A program made the translations under genes and the position numbers. The notes under the pieces were generated by a model. That model did no database searches and was not told where the DNA came from. It saw nothing but the letters and a program-made list of their open reading frames with translations. A stretch of 64,000 nucleotides of DNA from Bacteroidota bacterium (GTDB lineage Bacteria > Bacteroidota > Ignavibacteria > Ignavibacteriales > Ignavibacteriaceae), in contig JAKALM010000016.1 of assembly GCA_021824145.1 (NCBI GenBank), forward strand, positions 1-64,000, in the 5' to 3' direction. Of the stretch, positions 8,476 to 17,615 are shown in pieces (the first letter of the stretch is position 1; every line of letters begins with the position of its first letter).

Positions 8476-9702
8476 ATGTTTAATATCTCAAAACTTTTTT
8501 CAGTTATATTCTTAATAGTTTGTTTCAATTTCAGTTCTTTTTCTCAGAACAAATTTATTTCAACTGATGGGAAAATTATTGTTGGTTTTAATGGTAATGA
8601 ATTAAGGCTAAAGGGCATTAACATTGGCAACTGGCTTGAGCCAGAAGGTTATATGTTTAAGTTCAACAAAGCAGAATCTTCAAGAAAAATTTTGGAGGTG
8701 TTTAATGAAGCAATTGGCCCCAATGCAGCGGAAATATTTTGGAATACTTTCAGAGAAAATTACATTACCGAAAATGATATAAAATTTATAAAAGATTGCG
8801 GTTTCAATTCAATTCGAGTTCCATTCGATTACAAACTTTTTACTGGAATAGATTTTTATTCTAATTGTGCACAGCCGGGATTTAAATTGCTCGACAATGT
8901 TATTAACTGGTGTTCGAAATATAAAATTTTTGTTATACTCGATATGCATTGCGCGCCCGGCGGCCAAACCGGCGCCAACATTGACGACAGCTGGGGTTAC
9001 CCTTATTTATATGAAAACGCTGAAAGCCAAAACTTAACAATTAAACTCTGGGAAGAAATTGCAAAAAGATATAAAGATGAAAAGTATGTTCTCGGTTACG
9101 ATCTTTTAAATGAACCAATCGCTCCGTATTTTGATACAGAAAAATTAAATGCGATGCTTGAGCCGCTTTATATCAGAATTACAAAAGCAATTCGAACTGT
9201 CGATAAAAATCATATTGTAATTCTTGGCGGCGCACAATGGGATTCCAATTTCGATATCTTCCACAAACCATTTGATCCAAAGCTTGTTTATACTTTTCAT
9301 ATTTATTGGAGCGACACGACCCAATCAGTCATTCAAAAATTTATTGATTTCCGCAACAAATATAATGTGCCAATTTGGCTTGGTGAATCCGGCGAAAACA
9401 CAATGCAATGGATTTCTTCTTTTAGAAAGCTTTTAGATAATAATGATATTGGCTGGTGTTTTTGGACTTTCAAAAGACTCGACACTGACCGCAGTATTGT
9501 TTCAATCAATCAACCGGACGGCTACAATAAAATAATTGATTTTGCAAATACCAACAGACAAACATTCGAGGAAATTAGAAAAGCTTTGCCGAATAAAGAC
9601 ACCGTTATGAAAGTCACTGAAGAATATTTGAATAATATCAAATTAAAAAACTGCAAAGTGAATGAAGAATATTTAAAATCTTTAGGATTAAAAAGCAATT
9701 AA
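8476..9702 (+). CDS. GH5-type secreted glycoside hydrolase
   Basis: A 408-residue enzyme with a cleavable signal peptide ending near SSFSQ. GH5 features are LKGINIGNWLEPEG at the first strand, SIRVPFDY, LDMHCAPGGQ, the acid/base E213 in LLNEP and the nucleophile E304 in WLGESGE. The NIGNWLEPEG and HCAPGGQ segments resemble exo-1,3-beta-glucanases and related beta-glucan GH5 enzymes, but the subfamily cannot be fixed from sequence reading. It is 155 bases after the GH16 gene and 31 bases before the GH3 gene. The likely role is trimming beta-glucan oligosaccharides in the periplasm or outside the cell. A cellulase-like specificity is the main alternative. Confidence 0.85.
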   Translation: MFNISKLFSVIFLIVCFNFSSFSQNKFISTDGKIIVGFNGNELRLKGINIGNWLEPEGYMFKFNKAESSRKILEVFNEAIGPNAAEIFWNTFRENYITENDIKFIKDCGFNSIRVPFDYKLFTGIDFYSNCAQPGFKLLDNVINWCSKYKIFVILDMHCAPGGQTGANIDDSWGYPYLYENAESQNLTIKLWEEIAKRYKDEKYVLGYDLLNEPIAPYFDTEKLNAMLEPLYIRITKAIRTVDKNHIVILGGAQWDSNFDIFHKPFDPKLVYTFHIYWSDTTQSVIQKFIDFRNKYNVPIWLGESGENTMQWISSFRKLLDNNDIGWCFWTFKRLDTDRSIVSINQPDGYNKIIDFANTNRQTFEEIRKALPNKDTVMKVTEEYLNNIKLKNCKVNEEYLKSLGLKSN

Positions 9703-9733
9703 TTAAAAGTGGAAATTTTTCAGGAGAATTTTT

Positions 9734-12229
9734 ATGAATAAACTATTAATAATTATACTAATACTTGCTGGTATGATTATGACGACAAGATCAAATGCAC
9801 AAAAAAAAGAACCGTATAAAAATCCAAAACTTCCAGTTGAGAAACGCGTTAAAGATTTGCTAAGCAGAATGACGCTTCAAGAAAAATTAGATTTGCTTGG
9901 TGGAACTGGTTTTGCAACAAAACCAAACAAACGGCTTGGTATTCCCGAATTAAGAATGTCTGACGGCCCGCTCGGTGTTCGTTGGGATTCATCAACAGCC
10001 TTTCCTTCCGGCATCTGCATGGCTGCGACCTGGGATACTTCTCTGATTAATAAAATCGGGAAATCAATTGGCGAAGAATTGAAAGGAAAAGGAAGGGATG
10101 TAATACTTGGGCCTTGCGTAAACATTGCAAGAATCCCAATGGGCGGAAGAAATTTTGAAAGTTTTGGCGAAGATCCGTATCTAGACTCGAGATTGGCTGT
10201 AAGCTATATAAAAGGAGTGCAAAGTGAAGGTGTTGCTGCAACTGTAAAACATTTTGCTGTAAACAATCAAGAATTTGAAAGAATGTTTACAGATGTTAAA
10301 ATTGATGAGCGCGCATTGAATGAAATTTATTTACCAACTTTCAAAGCTGCTGTAACCGAAGCTGATGTTCTTTGCGTTATGGCCGCTTACAATAAAGTAA
10401 ATGGTGCATATTGCAGTGAGAATCATTACCTTCTTAACAAAAAGTTAAAAGACGACTGGAAATTTAAGGGATTGGTTATGTCTGATTGGGGAGCCGTTCA
10501 CAGCACGATTCCAACGGCTCAAAACGGACTTGATCTTGAAATGCCCGAAGGAGAATTTTTAAATGATAAAACTTTAACCGATGCGATTAACTCCGGCGAA
10601 GTAAATATTAAAACAATTGATGACAAGGTTTATAGAATCTTAACTGTAATGTTTAAGCTCGGGTTGTTCGAGCATCAATTCTCGCCGAATAAAAATTTAA
10701 TCAACACCAAGGAGCATCAGAAAGCCGCGTACAAAACTGCTGTTGAAGGAATTGTTCTATTGAAAAATAATAATAATGCTCTACCACTGAATTTCAAAAA
10801 TATAAAATCAATTGCGGTAATTGGTCCTAACGTAGCAATTGCAAGAATCGGCGGTGGCGGAAGTTCGATGGTTACGCCGGTTTATTCTGTTAGTCCGCTT
10901 GAAGCGTTGAAAAGCAAGCTTCCTAAGAAAATAAAAATAAGCTACGCTCCTGGAATTAAACTGGAGGGTGATTCTAGTCCGATTGAAACAAAATATTTTA
11001 CACAGCCCGATAAAAATGAACCGGGGCTTCTTGCGGAATATTTCACAAACAAAAATTTGGAAGGTAAGCCAGCCGTTACAAAAATTGATAAGCAAGTTGA
11101 TTTCAACTGGGGCGGAGGATCTCCGTTTACAAATTTTCCAAATGATAATTTTTCTGTGAGGTGGACGGGCAAATTAAAGGCTCCGGAGACTGGTGACTTT
11201 TTAATTGATGTTGTAAGCGATGACGGCGTTCGTCTTTTTATAAATAATGAATTAGTTATCAATGATTGGAACGATCACGCGGCGCAGTCAAATACATATA
11301 AAATGCATTTTGAAAAAGATAAATCATATAAAATTAAACTTGAATATTATGAGCACGGCGGAGATGCGCTTGTTAGTCTTGGTTGGCGTTCACCAAATGA
11401 TAAATTAATGAATGAAGCTATTTCAGCGGCTAAAAATTCTGATGTTGCAATTTTGTTCGTTGGAACTTCTAGCAATTTTGAAAGTGAAGGATTCGACCGA
11501 ACTAGCCTTAAACTTCCTGATGATCAGGATGATTTAATTAATAAAATTGCTTCCGTAAATAAAAATACAATTGTGGTTGTAACTAGCGGCTCGCCGGTTT
11601 TGATGGGCAATTGGATTGACAATATAAATGCTGTTGTAGAAAATTGGTTCGGCGGAGATGAAATTGGAAATGCAATTACTGATGTTCTAATTGGAAATTA
11701 TAATCCTTCGGGCAAACTTCCAATTACTTTTCCAAAACGGTGGGAAGATTGTTCTGCTTACAATTCATATCATAAACAGGACAGTGTGTCTGTATACAGC
11801 GATGGAATTTTTGTCGGCTACAGATTCTTTGATAAAAATAATATAGAACCGTTATTTCCTTTTGGCTATGGACTTTCATACACAAAGTTTGACTATAAAA
11901 AAATTAATGTAAAATCATCTGGCGATAAGTATACTATAACATTCGATTTAAAAAATACCGGAAAAGTTAAGGGAACAGAAATTCCACAACTTTATATTCA
12001 CGATACGAAACCCATTATCGAAAAAGCACCAAAGGAATTGAAAAGATTTGACAGGGTTACGTTAAATCCTGGAGAAACAAAAAATATAAAATTTGAATTA
12101 TCGAAAAATGATTTTAAGTACTTTGATCCGGCAAAGCACGAATGGCAAGTTAATCCAGGCAATTATGAAATACTGATTGGATCGTCATCAAGGGATATAA
12201 AACTAAAAGAAAGTATAAACCTAAAATAG
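9734..12229 (+). CDS. GH3 beta-glucosidase with inserted PA14 domain
   Basis: An 831-residue secreted enzyme with a signal peptide ending near RSNAQ. The N-terminal barrel carries the nucleophile D251 in VMSDWGA and the substrate-binding KHFAVNNQE. The second alpha/beta domain is split by a PA14 module at about 428-555 (LLAEYFTN start, DDGVRLFIN, SLGW end). A fibronectin-III-like domain follows from about 735. This arrangement is known from KglucI-type beta-glucosidases, where PA14 shapes the substrate pocket. It would release glucose from beta-linked oligosaccharides for the transporter and kinase encoded upstream. It sits in the glucan operon, 31 bases after the GH5 gene. Confidence 0.94.
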   Translation: MNKLLIIILILAGMIMTTRSNAQKKEPYKNPKLPVEKRVKDLLSRMTLQEKLDLLGGTGFATKPNKRLGIPELRMSDGPLGVRWDSSTAFPSGICMAATWDTSLINKIGKSIGEELKGKGRDVILGPCVNIARIPMGGRNFESFGEDPYLDSRLAVSYIKGVQSEGVAATVKHFAVNNQEFERMFTDVKIDERALNEIYLPTFKAAVTEADVLCVMAAYNKVNGAYCSENHYLLNKKLKDDWKFKGLVMSDWGAVHSTIPTAQNGLDLEMPEGEFLNDKTLTDAINSGEVNIKTIDDKVYRILTVMFKLGLFEHQFSPNKNLINTKEHQKAAYKTAVEGIVLLKNNNNALPLNFKNIKSIAVIGPNVAIARIGGGGSSMVTPVYSVSPLEALKSKLPKKIKISYAPGIKLEGDSSPIETKYFTQPDKNEPGLLAEYFTNKNLEGKPAVTKIDKQVDFNWGGGSPFTNFPNDNFSVRWTGKLKAPETGDFLIDVVSDDGVRLFINNELVINDWNDHAAQSNTYKMHFEKDKSYKIKLEYYEHGGDALVSLGWRSPNDKLMNEAISAAKNSDVAILFVGTSSNFESEGFDRTSLKLPDDQDDLINKIASVNKNTIVVVTSGSPVLMGNWIDNINAVVENWFGGDEIGNAITDVLIGNYNPSGKLPITFPKRWEDCSAYNSYHKQDSVSVYSDGIFVGYRFFDKNNIEPLFPFGYGLSYTKFDYKKINVKSSGDKYTITFDLKNTGKVKGTEIPQLYIHDTKPIIEKAPKELKRFDRVTLNPGETKNIKFELSKNDFKYFDPAKHEWQVNPGNYEILIGSSSRDIKLKESINLK

Positions 12230-12248
12230 AATTTATCTGAAAGTTAGA

Positions 12249-14081
12249 ATGAAAATATTTTTTAAATTTTTGATTATTTTGTTATTAATTATTAACGGAA
12301 AAGAATTCGCACAGGATATAAATAAATTTGTCGGCACGGTTGGAAATCAAAAGATAAGCGAGCGTGAATTTAAAATCAGATACGAGCTTGTTCCGCACCT
12401 TTCGCGCGATCAATTCAGTGAAGATTCATCAAAGCAGGATTTGCTTTATTCTATCATTGCCGAAAAACTTTTAGCGCTTGAAGCAAATAGTCTCGGCTAC
12501 GATACAACCGAATATTTTAAAAACGCGATGCAGCAAATTAGAGATTTGTACGTCCGAGATGCTTTATACAAAAGAAAAGTGGATAGCCAAGTAAAAATTT
12601 CTCAATCAGATATTCAAAAAGCTTTGGATCGATATTCTCAATCACTTGAAGTTAAAATTATTTCTACAAGAGACTCGTCCACTATTTTTTCTTATTATAA
12701 TGCGCTTAAAAATGGTGCGCCGTTCGATTCAATCGAAAAAATTTCTGATCCGATTGAATTTGATTCAAACAAAGCGCCGATGAAAATTACCTACGGACAA
12801 ATGCAGGATGATTATGTGGAAGATACTTTGTACAATCTGAATATTGGAAGTTATTCCTCGCCAGTAAAAGCAGAAGGAAGCTGGTTTATTTTTAAACTTG
12901 TTGGAAAAAGCAACAGGCCATCGGCAAATGCTAATAATCCGAATTACGACAAAACTGTTTTAAGTACAATCAGAATGAGGAAGTCTCGAATTATTGGAGT
13001 AAAGTTTTTAGAAAATTTTTATAAGAACAAGAAAGCGGAAGTTGACAGTACTCTATTTATAACTTTGGCAGAAAAAATTTCATCGGTTCTTTCCAACAAA
13101 AAAATGAATCATGATTATGGGCGCGAAGGTCTTCTTTATCTAGACGAAGGAAACATTTTAAAAATAATAAATGAACTTGGAACTGGTTCTAATGCTGATC
13201 TCGTTCACATTGAAAAAAATCCAATTAAGGTAAAAGAATATTTGTTCAGTTTGATCGAATATCCATTTTTAATTAAAGATCCGACTTTTCAAAATGTCGC
13301 CTATGAATTAATGGCAAGCATCAACAAATATATTCAATATAAATTTTTAGCCGAAGAAGGATTTAAAGAAGGACTGCAAAATATTCCTGAAGTTAAAGAA
13401 GACATTAACATTTGGAAAGATGATTATCTTGCCAAGATGTTGAAAAATACTTTCCGAGATTCGGTTAGTGTTTCTGACGAAGAATTAAAAAATTATTACA
13501 TGACCAACAATGATTACGAAAAGGTTGACATCTTAGAAATTTTAAATAGCGATCTTCAAGTAATCGAAACTGTATTTAATGAACTTAAAGCCGGAAAAGA
13601 TTTTCGCGCTCTTGCCTCTGAATATACTCAAAGGAGCTGGACAAAAAACAGGGGCGGCGAGTTTGGTTACTTTCCAACTTCTTCATTCGGCGAAATAGGA
13701 AGAATTGCTTCCCGATTAAAATTAAACCAAATCTATGGACCAATAAAAACCGATTCCGGTTATTCGGTTATTAAACTTATTGGGAAAAAAATTGATTCAA
13801 CTAAAACAGATGAAGATTTTGATTCGGTAAAAACTCAATTGAAATATGATTTGCTTGGCAAAAAATTCGATCAAAAATTTTATAAATATATAGCAGGACT
13901 AGCTGACAAATATCATTTTTCGGTAAATGAAAAAGTTTTTCAGAGCATAAAAGTTACAAGTATTCCAATGTTCACTTACAGAAACATCGGCTTCGGCGGA
14001 AGAATAGCTGCGGTTCCTTATCTTGGCCAGTGGTACGAATGGTTAAACTATTATAACAATAAAACGAATGTTGTTCCATAA
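12249..14081 (+). CDS. Periplasmic parvulin-type peptidyl-prolyl isomerase / SurA-like chaperone
   Basis: A 610-residue exported protein with a signal peptide (about 1-21, ending EFAQ). The early part (about 25-110) resembles the SurA/PpiD N-terminal chaperone helices, with VGNQKISEREFKIRYE. A parvulin domain is visible at about 425-520 (AGKDFRALASEYTQRSWTK, GGEFGYFP, YGPIKTDSGYSVIKLIGKK). It sits 19 bases after the GH3 gene and 7-19 bases before the T9SS-targeted GH16 gene. A dedicated folding helper for these secreted enzymes is therefore plausible. It could equally serve the general envelope pathway. Its length exceeds the usual SurA size of about 430, with a long middle region of unknown role. 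Confidence 0.82.
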   Translation: MKIFFKFLIILLLIINGKEFAQDINKFVGTVGNQKISEREFKIRYELVPHLSRDQFSEDSSKQDLLYSIIAEKLLALEANSLGYDTTEYFKNAMQQIRDLYVRDALYKRKVDSQVKISQSDIQKALDRYSQSLEVKIISTRDSSTIFSYYNALKNGAPFDSIEKISDPIEFDSNKAPMKITYGQMQDDYVEDTLYNLNIGSYSSPVKAEGSWFIFKLVGKSNRPSANANNPNYDKTVLSTIRMRKSRIIGVKFLENFYKNKKAEVDSTLFITLAEKISSVLSNKKMNHDYGREGLLYLDEGNILKIINELGTGSNADLVHIEKNPIKVKEYLFSLIEYPFLIKDPTFQNVAYELMASINKYIQYKFLAEEGFKEGLQNIPEVKEDINIWKDDYLAKMLKNTFRDSVSVSDEELKNYYMTNNDYEKVDILEILNSDLQVIETVFNELKAGKDFRALASEYTQRSWTKNRGGEFGYFPTSSFGEIGRIASRLKLNQIYGPIKTDSGYSVIKLIGKKIDSTKTDEDFDSVKTQLKYDLLGKKFDQKFYKYIAGLADKYHFSVNEKVFQSIKVTSIPMFTYRNIGFGGRIAAVPYLGQWYEWLNYYNNKTNVVP

Positions 14082-14100
14082 AATATAATTGAGATTAAAT

Positions 14101-16215
14101 ATGCTGAAAGTTCGTAATACAATTTTTTTGTTCTTAATTTTTTTCACACAAATTTTTCCCCAGAATTATAAGCTTGTCTGGTCTGATGAATTTAACGATT
14201 CGACTTTGAATCAAGCTAACTGGACTTACGAAATCGGCAACAACAATGGCTGGGGCAACGGTGAGTTAGAATACTATACCAACCGCCTTCAAAACTGTAG
14301 TGAGCATAATGGAATCTTGAATATAACTGCTCAAAAAGAAAGTTATTATAATTACGGCTACACATCCACGCGAATTAAAACGCAGGGAAAGTTTTCTATT
14401 GCCTACGGTAAGATTGAAGCAAGAATGAAGCTCCCTTTTGGACAAGGAATGTGGCCGGCGTTCTGGATGCTTGGTGACAATATTACCCAAGTCAGCTGGC
14501 CATATTGCGGCGAAATTGATATAATGGAAATGATTGGCGGGCAAGGAGGGGAAAATACTGTTTACGGCTCCGCGCATTGGTATGGCGGCAATTATTCGAA
14601 GAGTTACAAATTGGCTTCGGGCACCTTTGCAGATGCATTTCATGTCTATGATGTTACATGGACTCCGACTCAGATCGTCTGGCATGTAGATGGAATAATT
14701 TATAATACGCTGGATATTACTCCTTCGGCACTAAACGCATTTCAAAAAAAATTTTTTATAATTCTTAACCTTGCTGTTGGCGGCGGTTGGCCCGGAAATC
14801 CTGACAGTACAACAATCTTCCCTCAATCACTGCAGATAGATTACGTTCGGGTGTATGCTGATTCAGCATCTTATCCTTCAACGACAATTGAATCGCCTCT
14901 AAACAATTCAACATTCAACGCAAACTCAAATATTTTAATTACTGCAAATGCATCTTATCCAAAAGGCGATATTAAAAAAGTAGAGTTTTATCAGGACCAT
15001 GAAAAAATTGGCGAGACTGATGTTAGTCCCTATCAAATGACGTGGAATAATGTTTCCGCTGGTAATTATAAAATCAGATCCATTGCTTACACAAACGATG
15101 GCTTATCAATTAAATCTGATTTTACAAATATCACCGTTGGCGGCGGTGCAAACGCTTCTCCTTACGGAGGAACGCCCGCACAAATTCCCGGAACTATTGA
15201 AGCTGAAAATTATGATCTCGGCGGACAGAATGTTTCATTCGGTTCTACCGCTGCAATTAATACCGGAGGGTTTTACAGATTGTCGGATGGAATTGATATT
15301 GAACAATGTACCGACATAAACGGCGGCTACGATGTTTTTAATAATCAGCTTGGTGAATGGATGCAATACACAGTTAATGTAAATCAAACCGGAACATATC
15401 AAATCTCTGCTCGCGTTGCTTCAATTTTAAATTCCAGTGCAATGCATTTTGAAGTTGATGGAACAAACGTAACTGGTACAATAAATGTAACAAGCACAGG
15501 CGGCTGGCAGACGTGGTCAACAGTAACTTCGAATAGTTTTAATCTGCAGGCGGGAACTCATACAATAAAACTTGTTGTTGAATCTGGTTTGTTCAGCATT
15601 AATAAATTTGATGTTTATCCGCCGAACACTGCGCCGTCAATAAATTTATTATATCCAACAGGTGGAGAACAACTCGCTTCGGGCAATATAATTAATATTA
15701 AATGGACAAGTGCTTTGGTAAATCAAGTTGAAATCGGATATACAACAAATGGCGGAACGAGCTGGTCTTTTATTACAACCGGAACAGAGGCAAGGTTTGG
15801 CGTGTGGCGCTGGAAAGTTCCATCAATTACATCAACCGATTGTAAGATCATAATTTTTAATAAGGATAATGTTTCTATCAAAGATTCTTCTAAGTCTTCT
15901 TTTTCAATAAGCAGTTCTATAAATGCAGTGGAAAATAATTCTAATACACCAATGCATTTTTCGCTCGATCAAAACTATCCCAATCCGTTTAATCCAACAA
16001 CATCAATCAGCTTTCAACTTTCAAAAAGCGGTTTTGTTACTTTGAAAGTCTTTGATGTTCTTGGAAATGTTGTAAGCACATTGGTGAATGGTTATAAATC
16101 AGAAGGCAAATATTCAATCAACTTCGATGCATCTCATCTTACAAGCGGAATCTATTATTATCAGCTTCGTGCGGAGAAATTTCTTTCAACCAAAAAAATG
16201 TTACTGATGAAATGA
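14101..16215 (+). CDS. GH16 glucanase with Ig-like, CBM6 and T9SS sorting domains
   Basis: A 704-residue secreted modular enzyme. After a signal peptide come a GH16 domain (about 20-260, catalytic E138, D140 and E143 in GEIDIMEMIGG), an Ig-like domain (about 262-350), a CBM6 (about 362-510, starting IPGTIEAENYDLGG and ending INKFDVYP), a second beta-sandwich, and a C-terminal T9SS type A sorting domain with NYPNPFNPTTSISF and a final SGIYYYQL strand. T9SS cargo is sent to the cell surface or released. CBM6 often binds beta-glucans. A TTG at 14089 could also start the frame, but ATG 14101 gives a better signal peptide. It is the last gene of the glucan operon. Confidence 0.93.
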   Translation: MLKVRNTIFLFLIFFTQIFPQNYKLVWSDEFNDSTLNQANWTYEIGNNNGWGNGELEYYTNRLQNCSEHNGILNITAQKESYYNYGYTSTRIKTQGKFSIAYGKIEARMKLPFGQGMWPAFWMLGDNITQVSWPYCGEIDIMEMIGGQGGENTVYGSAHWYGGNYSKSYKLASGTFADAFHVYDVTWTPTQIVWHVDGIIYNTLDITPSALNAFQKKFFIILNLAVGGGWPGNPDSTTIFPQSLQIDYVRVYADSASYPSTTIESPLNNSTFNANSNILITANASYPKGDIKKVEFYQDHEKIGETDVSPYQMTWNNVSAGNYKIRSIAYTNDGLSIKSDFTNITVGGGANASPYGGTPAQIPGTIEAENYDLGGQNVSFGSTAAINTGGFYRLSDGIDIEQCTDINGGYDVFNNQLGEWMQYTVNVNQTGTYQISARVASILNSSAMHFEVDGTNVTGTINVTSTGGWQTWSTVTSNSFNLQAGTHTIKLVVESGLFSINKFDVYPPNTAPSINLLYPTGGEQLASGNIINIKWTSALVNQVEIGYTTNGGTSWSFITTGTEARFGVWRWKVPSITSTDCKIIIFNKDNVSIKDSSKSSFSISSSINAVENNSNTPMHFSLDQNYPNPFNPTTSISFQLSKSGFVTLKVFDVLGNVVSTLVNGYKSEGKYSINFDASHLTSGIYYYQLRAEKFLSTKKMLLMK

Positions 16216-16223
16216 TCGCTGCA

Positions 16224-16251
16224 GTAGAGACGCAAAGCTTTGCGTCTCTAC
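16224..16251. repeat. Perfect 28-bp palindrome between convergent genes
   Basis: Arms GTAGAGACGCAAAG and its exact complement meet without a loop. The element lies nine bases after the GH16 stop and overlaps the last codons and stop of the convergent quinone oxidoreductase gene. It can form a strong hairpin in either transcript, but no T-run follows. It may work as a bidirectional terminator, a mRNA-end stabiliser, or be a copy of a dispersed palindromic repeat. Confidence 0.8.
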
Positions 16252-17228
16252 GAAATATTCAAAATAATTTTTCCGATATTTTTATTTGCTTCAATGCGCT
16301 TGTGTGCCTCCGAAACATCTTTCCAATCATAAATTTTATCGATTATTGGTTTCAACTTTCCGTTTGAAAATTTATCGAGCGCATAGGAAGAAAATTCTTT
16401 AACAAGATTAGTTCGGTAATCAAGGCTTCTTGAGCGAAGCGCAGAGCCGATTATCGAGAGCCGCTTGCTAACCATGTTTCTTAAATCAAGCTCGCTTATT
16501 TTGCTTCCGCCAAGAGTAGAAAGCATGATAAGCCTTCCGTCAACCCTCAAGCAATTAATATTTTTTTGGAAATATGGCCCGCCGATAAAATCGATTATAA
16601 CATCAACACCTTGATTTTCGGTGTATTTCATTACTTCATTGAAAAAATCTTCCTGCTTATAATCGATTGCCTTTTCCGCTCCAAGTTTAATGCAAGCTTC
16701 ATGTTTTTCTGGTGAAGAAGTAACAATAATTTTTGCATTAAATTCTTTTGCAAATTGAATTGCCGCTGTTCCAACTCCGCTTGCGCCGGCATGAATTAAA
16801 ACTGCTTCGCCGTTCTGAATTTTTCCGTAATAAATTAACGCCTGGTATGCTGTTAAAAAAACTTCTGGAATTGCAGCCGCTTCCGCCAAGCTTAAATTAT
16901 TCGGAATGGGCATTGCCATTTCCTCTTCGATAACTGCATACTCCGCATAGCCTCCGCCTGGAATTAAACCAAAAACTTTATCTCCCTTTTTCCATTTCGT
17001 AACTTCGCTTCCGATTTCGTCAACCACTCCGGAAATCTCTAAACCTAAAATTGGACTTGCGCCTTTCGGCGGCGGATATTTTCCTTCACGCTGCATTATA
17101 TCAGCGCGGTTAACACCAGCGGCTTCTACTTTTATTAATATTTGTTTTAAATTTGGTTTAGGTTTTTCGAATTCACCAATTTTTAATTCATCGGCTGTGC
17201 AGCCGTCTTTGTATAGAATTGCTTTCAT
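16248..17228 (-). CDS. Zinc-free quinone oxidoreductase / PIG3-type medium-chain dehydrogenase
   Basis: A 326-residue NAD(P)H-dependent oxidoreductase of the medium-chain dehydrogenase superfamily. It has the N-terminal GroES-like fold with GVNRADIMQREGKYPPP and PILGLEISGVVDEIG, and a Rossmann domain with HAGASGVGTAAIQFAK near residue 143. The zinc-ligand pattern of true alcohol dehydrogenases is absent, which puts it in the QOR/PIG3 branch. Length is typical. It is a single gene, convergent with the glucan operon. Its stop codon lies inside the 28-bp palindrome. The substrate is unknown. Confidence 0.9.
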   Translation of the reverse strand: MKAILYKDGCTADELKIGEFEKPKPNLKQILIKVEAAGVNRADIMQREGKYPPPKGASPILGLEISGVVDEIGSEVTKWKKGDKVFGLIPGGGYAEYAVIEEEMAMPIPNNLSLAEAAAIPEVFLTAYQALIYYGKIQNGEAVLIHAGASGVGTAAIQFAKEFNAKIIVTSSPEKHEACIKLGAEKAIDYKQEDFFNEVMKYTENQGVDVIIDFIGGPYFQKNINCLRVDGRLIMLSTLGGSKISELDLRNMVSKRLSIIGSALRSRSLDYRTNLVKEFSSYALDKFSNGKLKPIIDKIYDWKDVSEAHKRIEANKNIGKIILNIS

Positions 17229-17272
17229 AAAATTACCTCAATTTATATATATCTCAGCTATATGAATCGCTG

Positions 17273-17300
17273 TTAACTTTCATTTACAATTGAAAGTTAA
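17273..17300. promoter_or_regulatory. Inverted repeat upstream of the toxin-antitoxin pair (candidate operator)
   Basis: TTAACTTTCA and TGAAAGTTAA are perfect 10-bp arms with an 8-bp AT-rich spacer. The repeat is centred about 60 bases before the TTG start of the first gene of the pair and about 58 bases before the divergent oxidoreductase start. Its place and symmetry suit a repressor site for autoregulation. Binding is inference. Confidence 0.45.
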
Positions 17301-17348
17301 ATTTCTTAAAATTAAATTAGATGTGAAATAATAAAGAAAGGATAAAAA

Positions 17349-17615
17349 TTGACAACCATATCCTCCGAGACAATAAAAAACCTTTACTATACAAATGTAA
17401 TTTTTGAACTTCATCAAGCTAGTGAGAAAATATTATTATTTGAAAAAAAATATAATAAGGATTTTTCATCATTTGAAAAAAACATAAAAGAAACCAAAGA
17501 TGAAAATTATGAAATGTGGGATGATTATATGGAATGGAAGGCATATCAAAATTCTTATCAACAGCTTTTAATTCAGAAAAAAGATATAGAAGATGGTAAC
17601 ATTAAAGTTACTTGA
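17349..17615 (+). CDS. Small acidic protein paired with TumE-like toxin (putative antitoxin)
   Basis: An 88-residue charged, mainly helical protein, with the conserved-looking MWDDYMEWKAYQN near residues 57-69. The start is TTG at 17349 with an AAAGGA site 8 bases upstream; there is no earlier ATG, and the next one is deep in the protein. Its end overlaps the TumE-like gene by 23 bases, so translation is probably coupled. No helix-turn-helix is visible, unlike the HTH-type TumA antitoxin. Antitoxin function is inferred from gene order, size and overlap. Confidence 0.6.
   Translation: MTTISSETIKNLYYTNVIFELHQASEKILLFEKKYNKDFSSFEKNIKETKDENYEMWDDYMEWKAYQNSYQQLLIQKKDIEDGNIKVT

Noticed and set aside
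14266-14685. A 139-residue minus-strand frame inside the GH16-CBM6 gene
   Set aside because: The plus-strand frame carries all catalytic motifs; the minus-strand frame has no domain.
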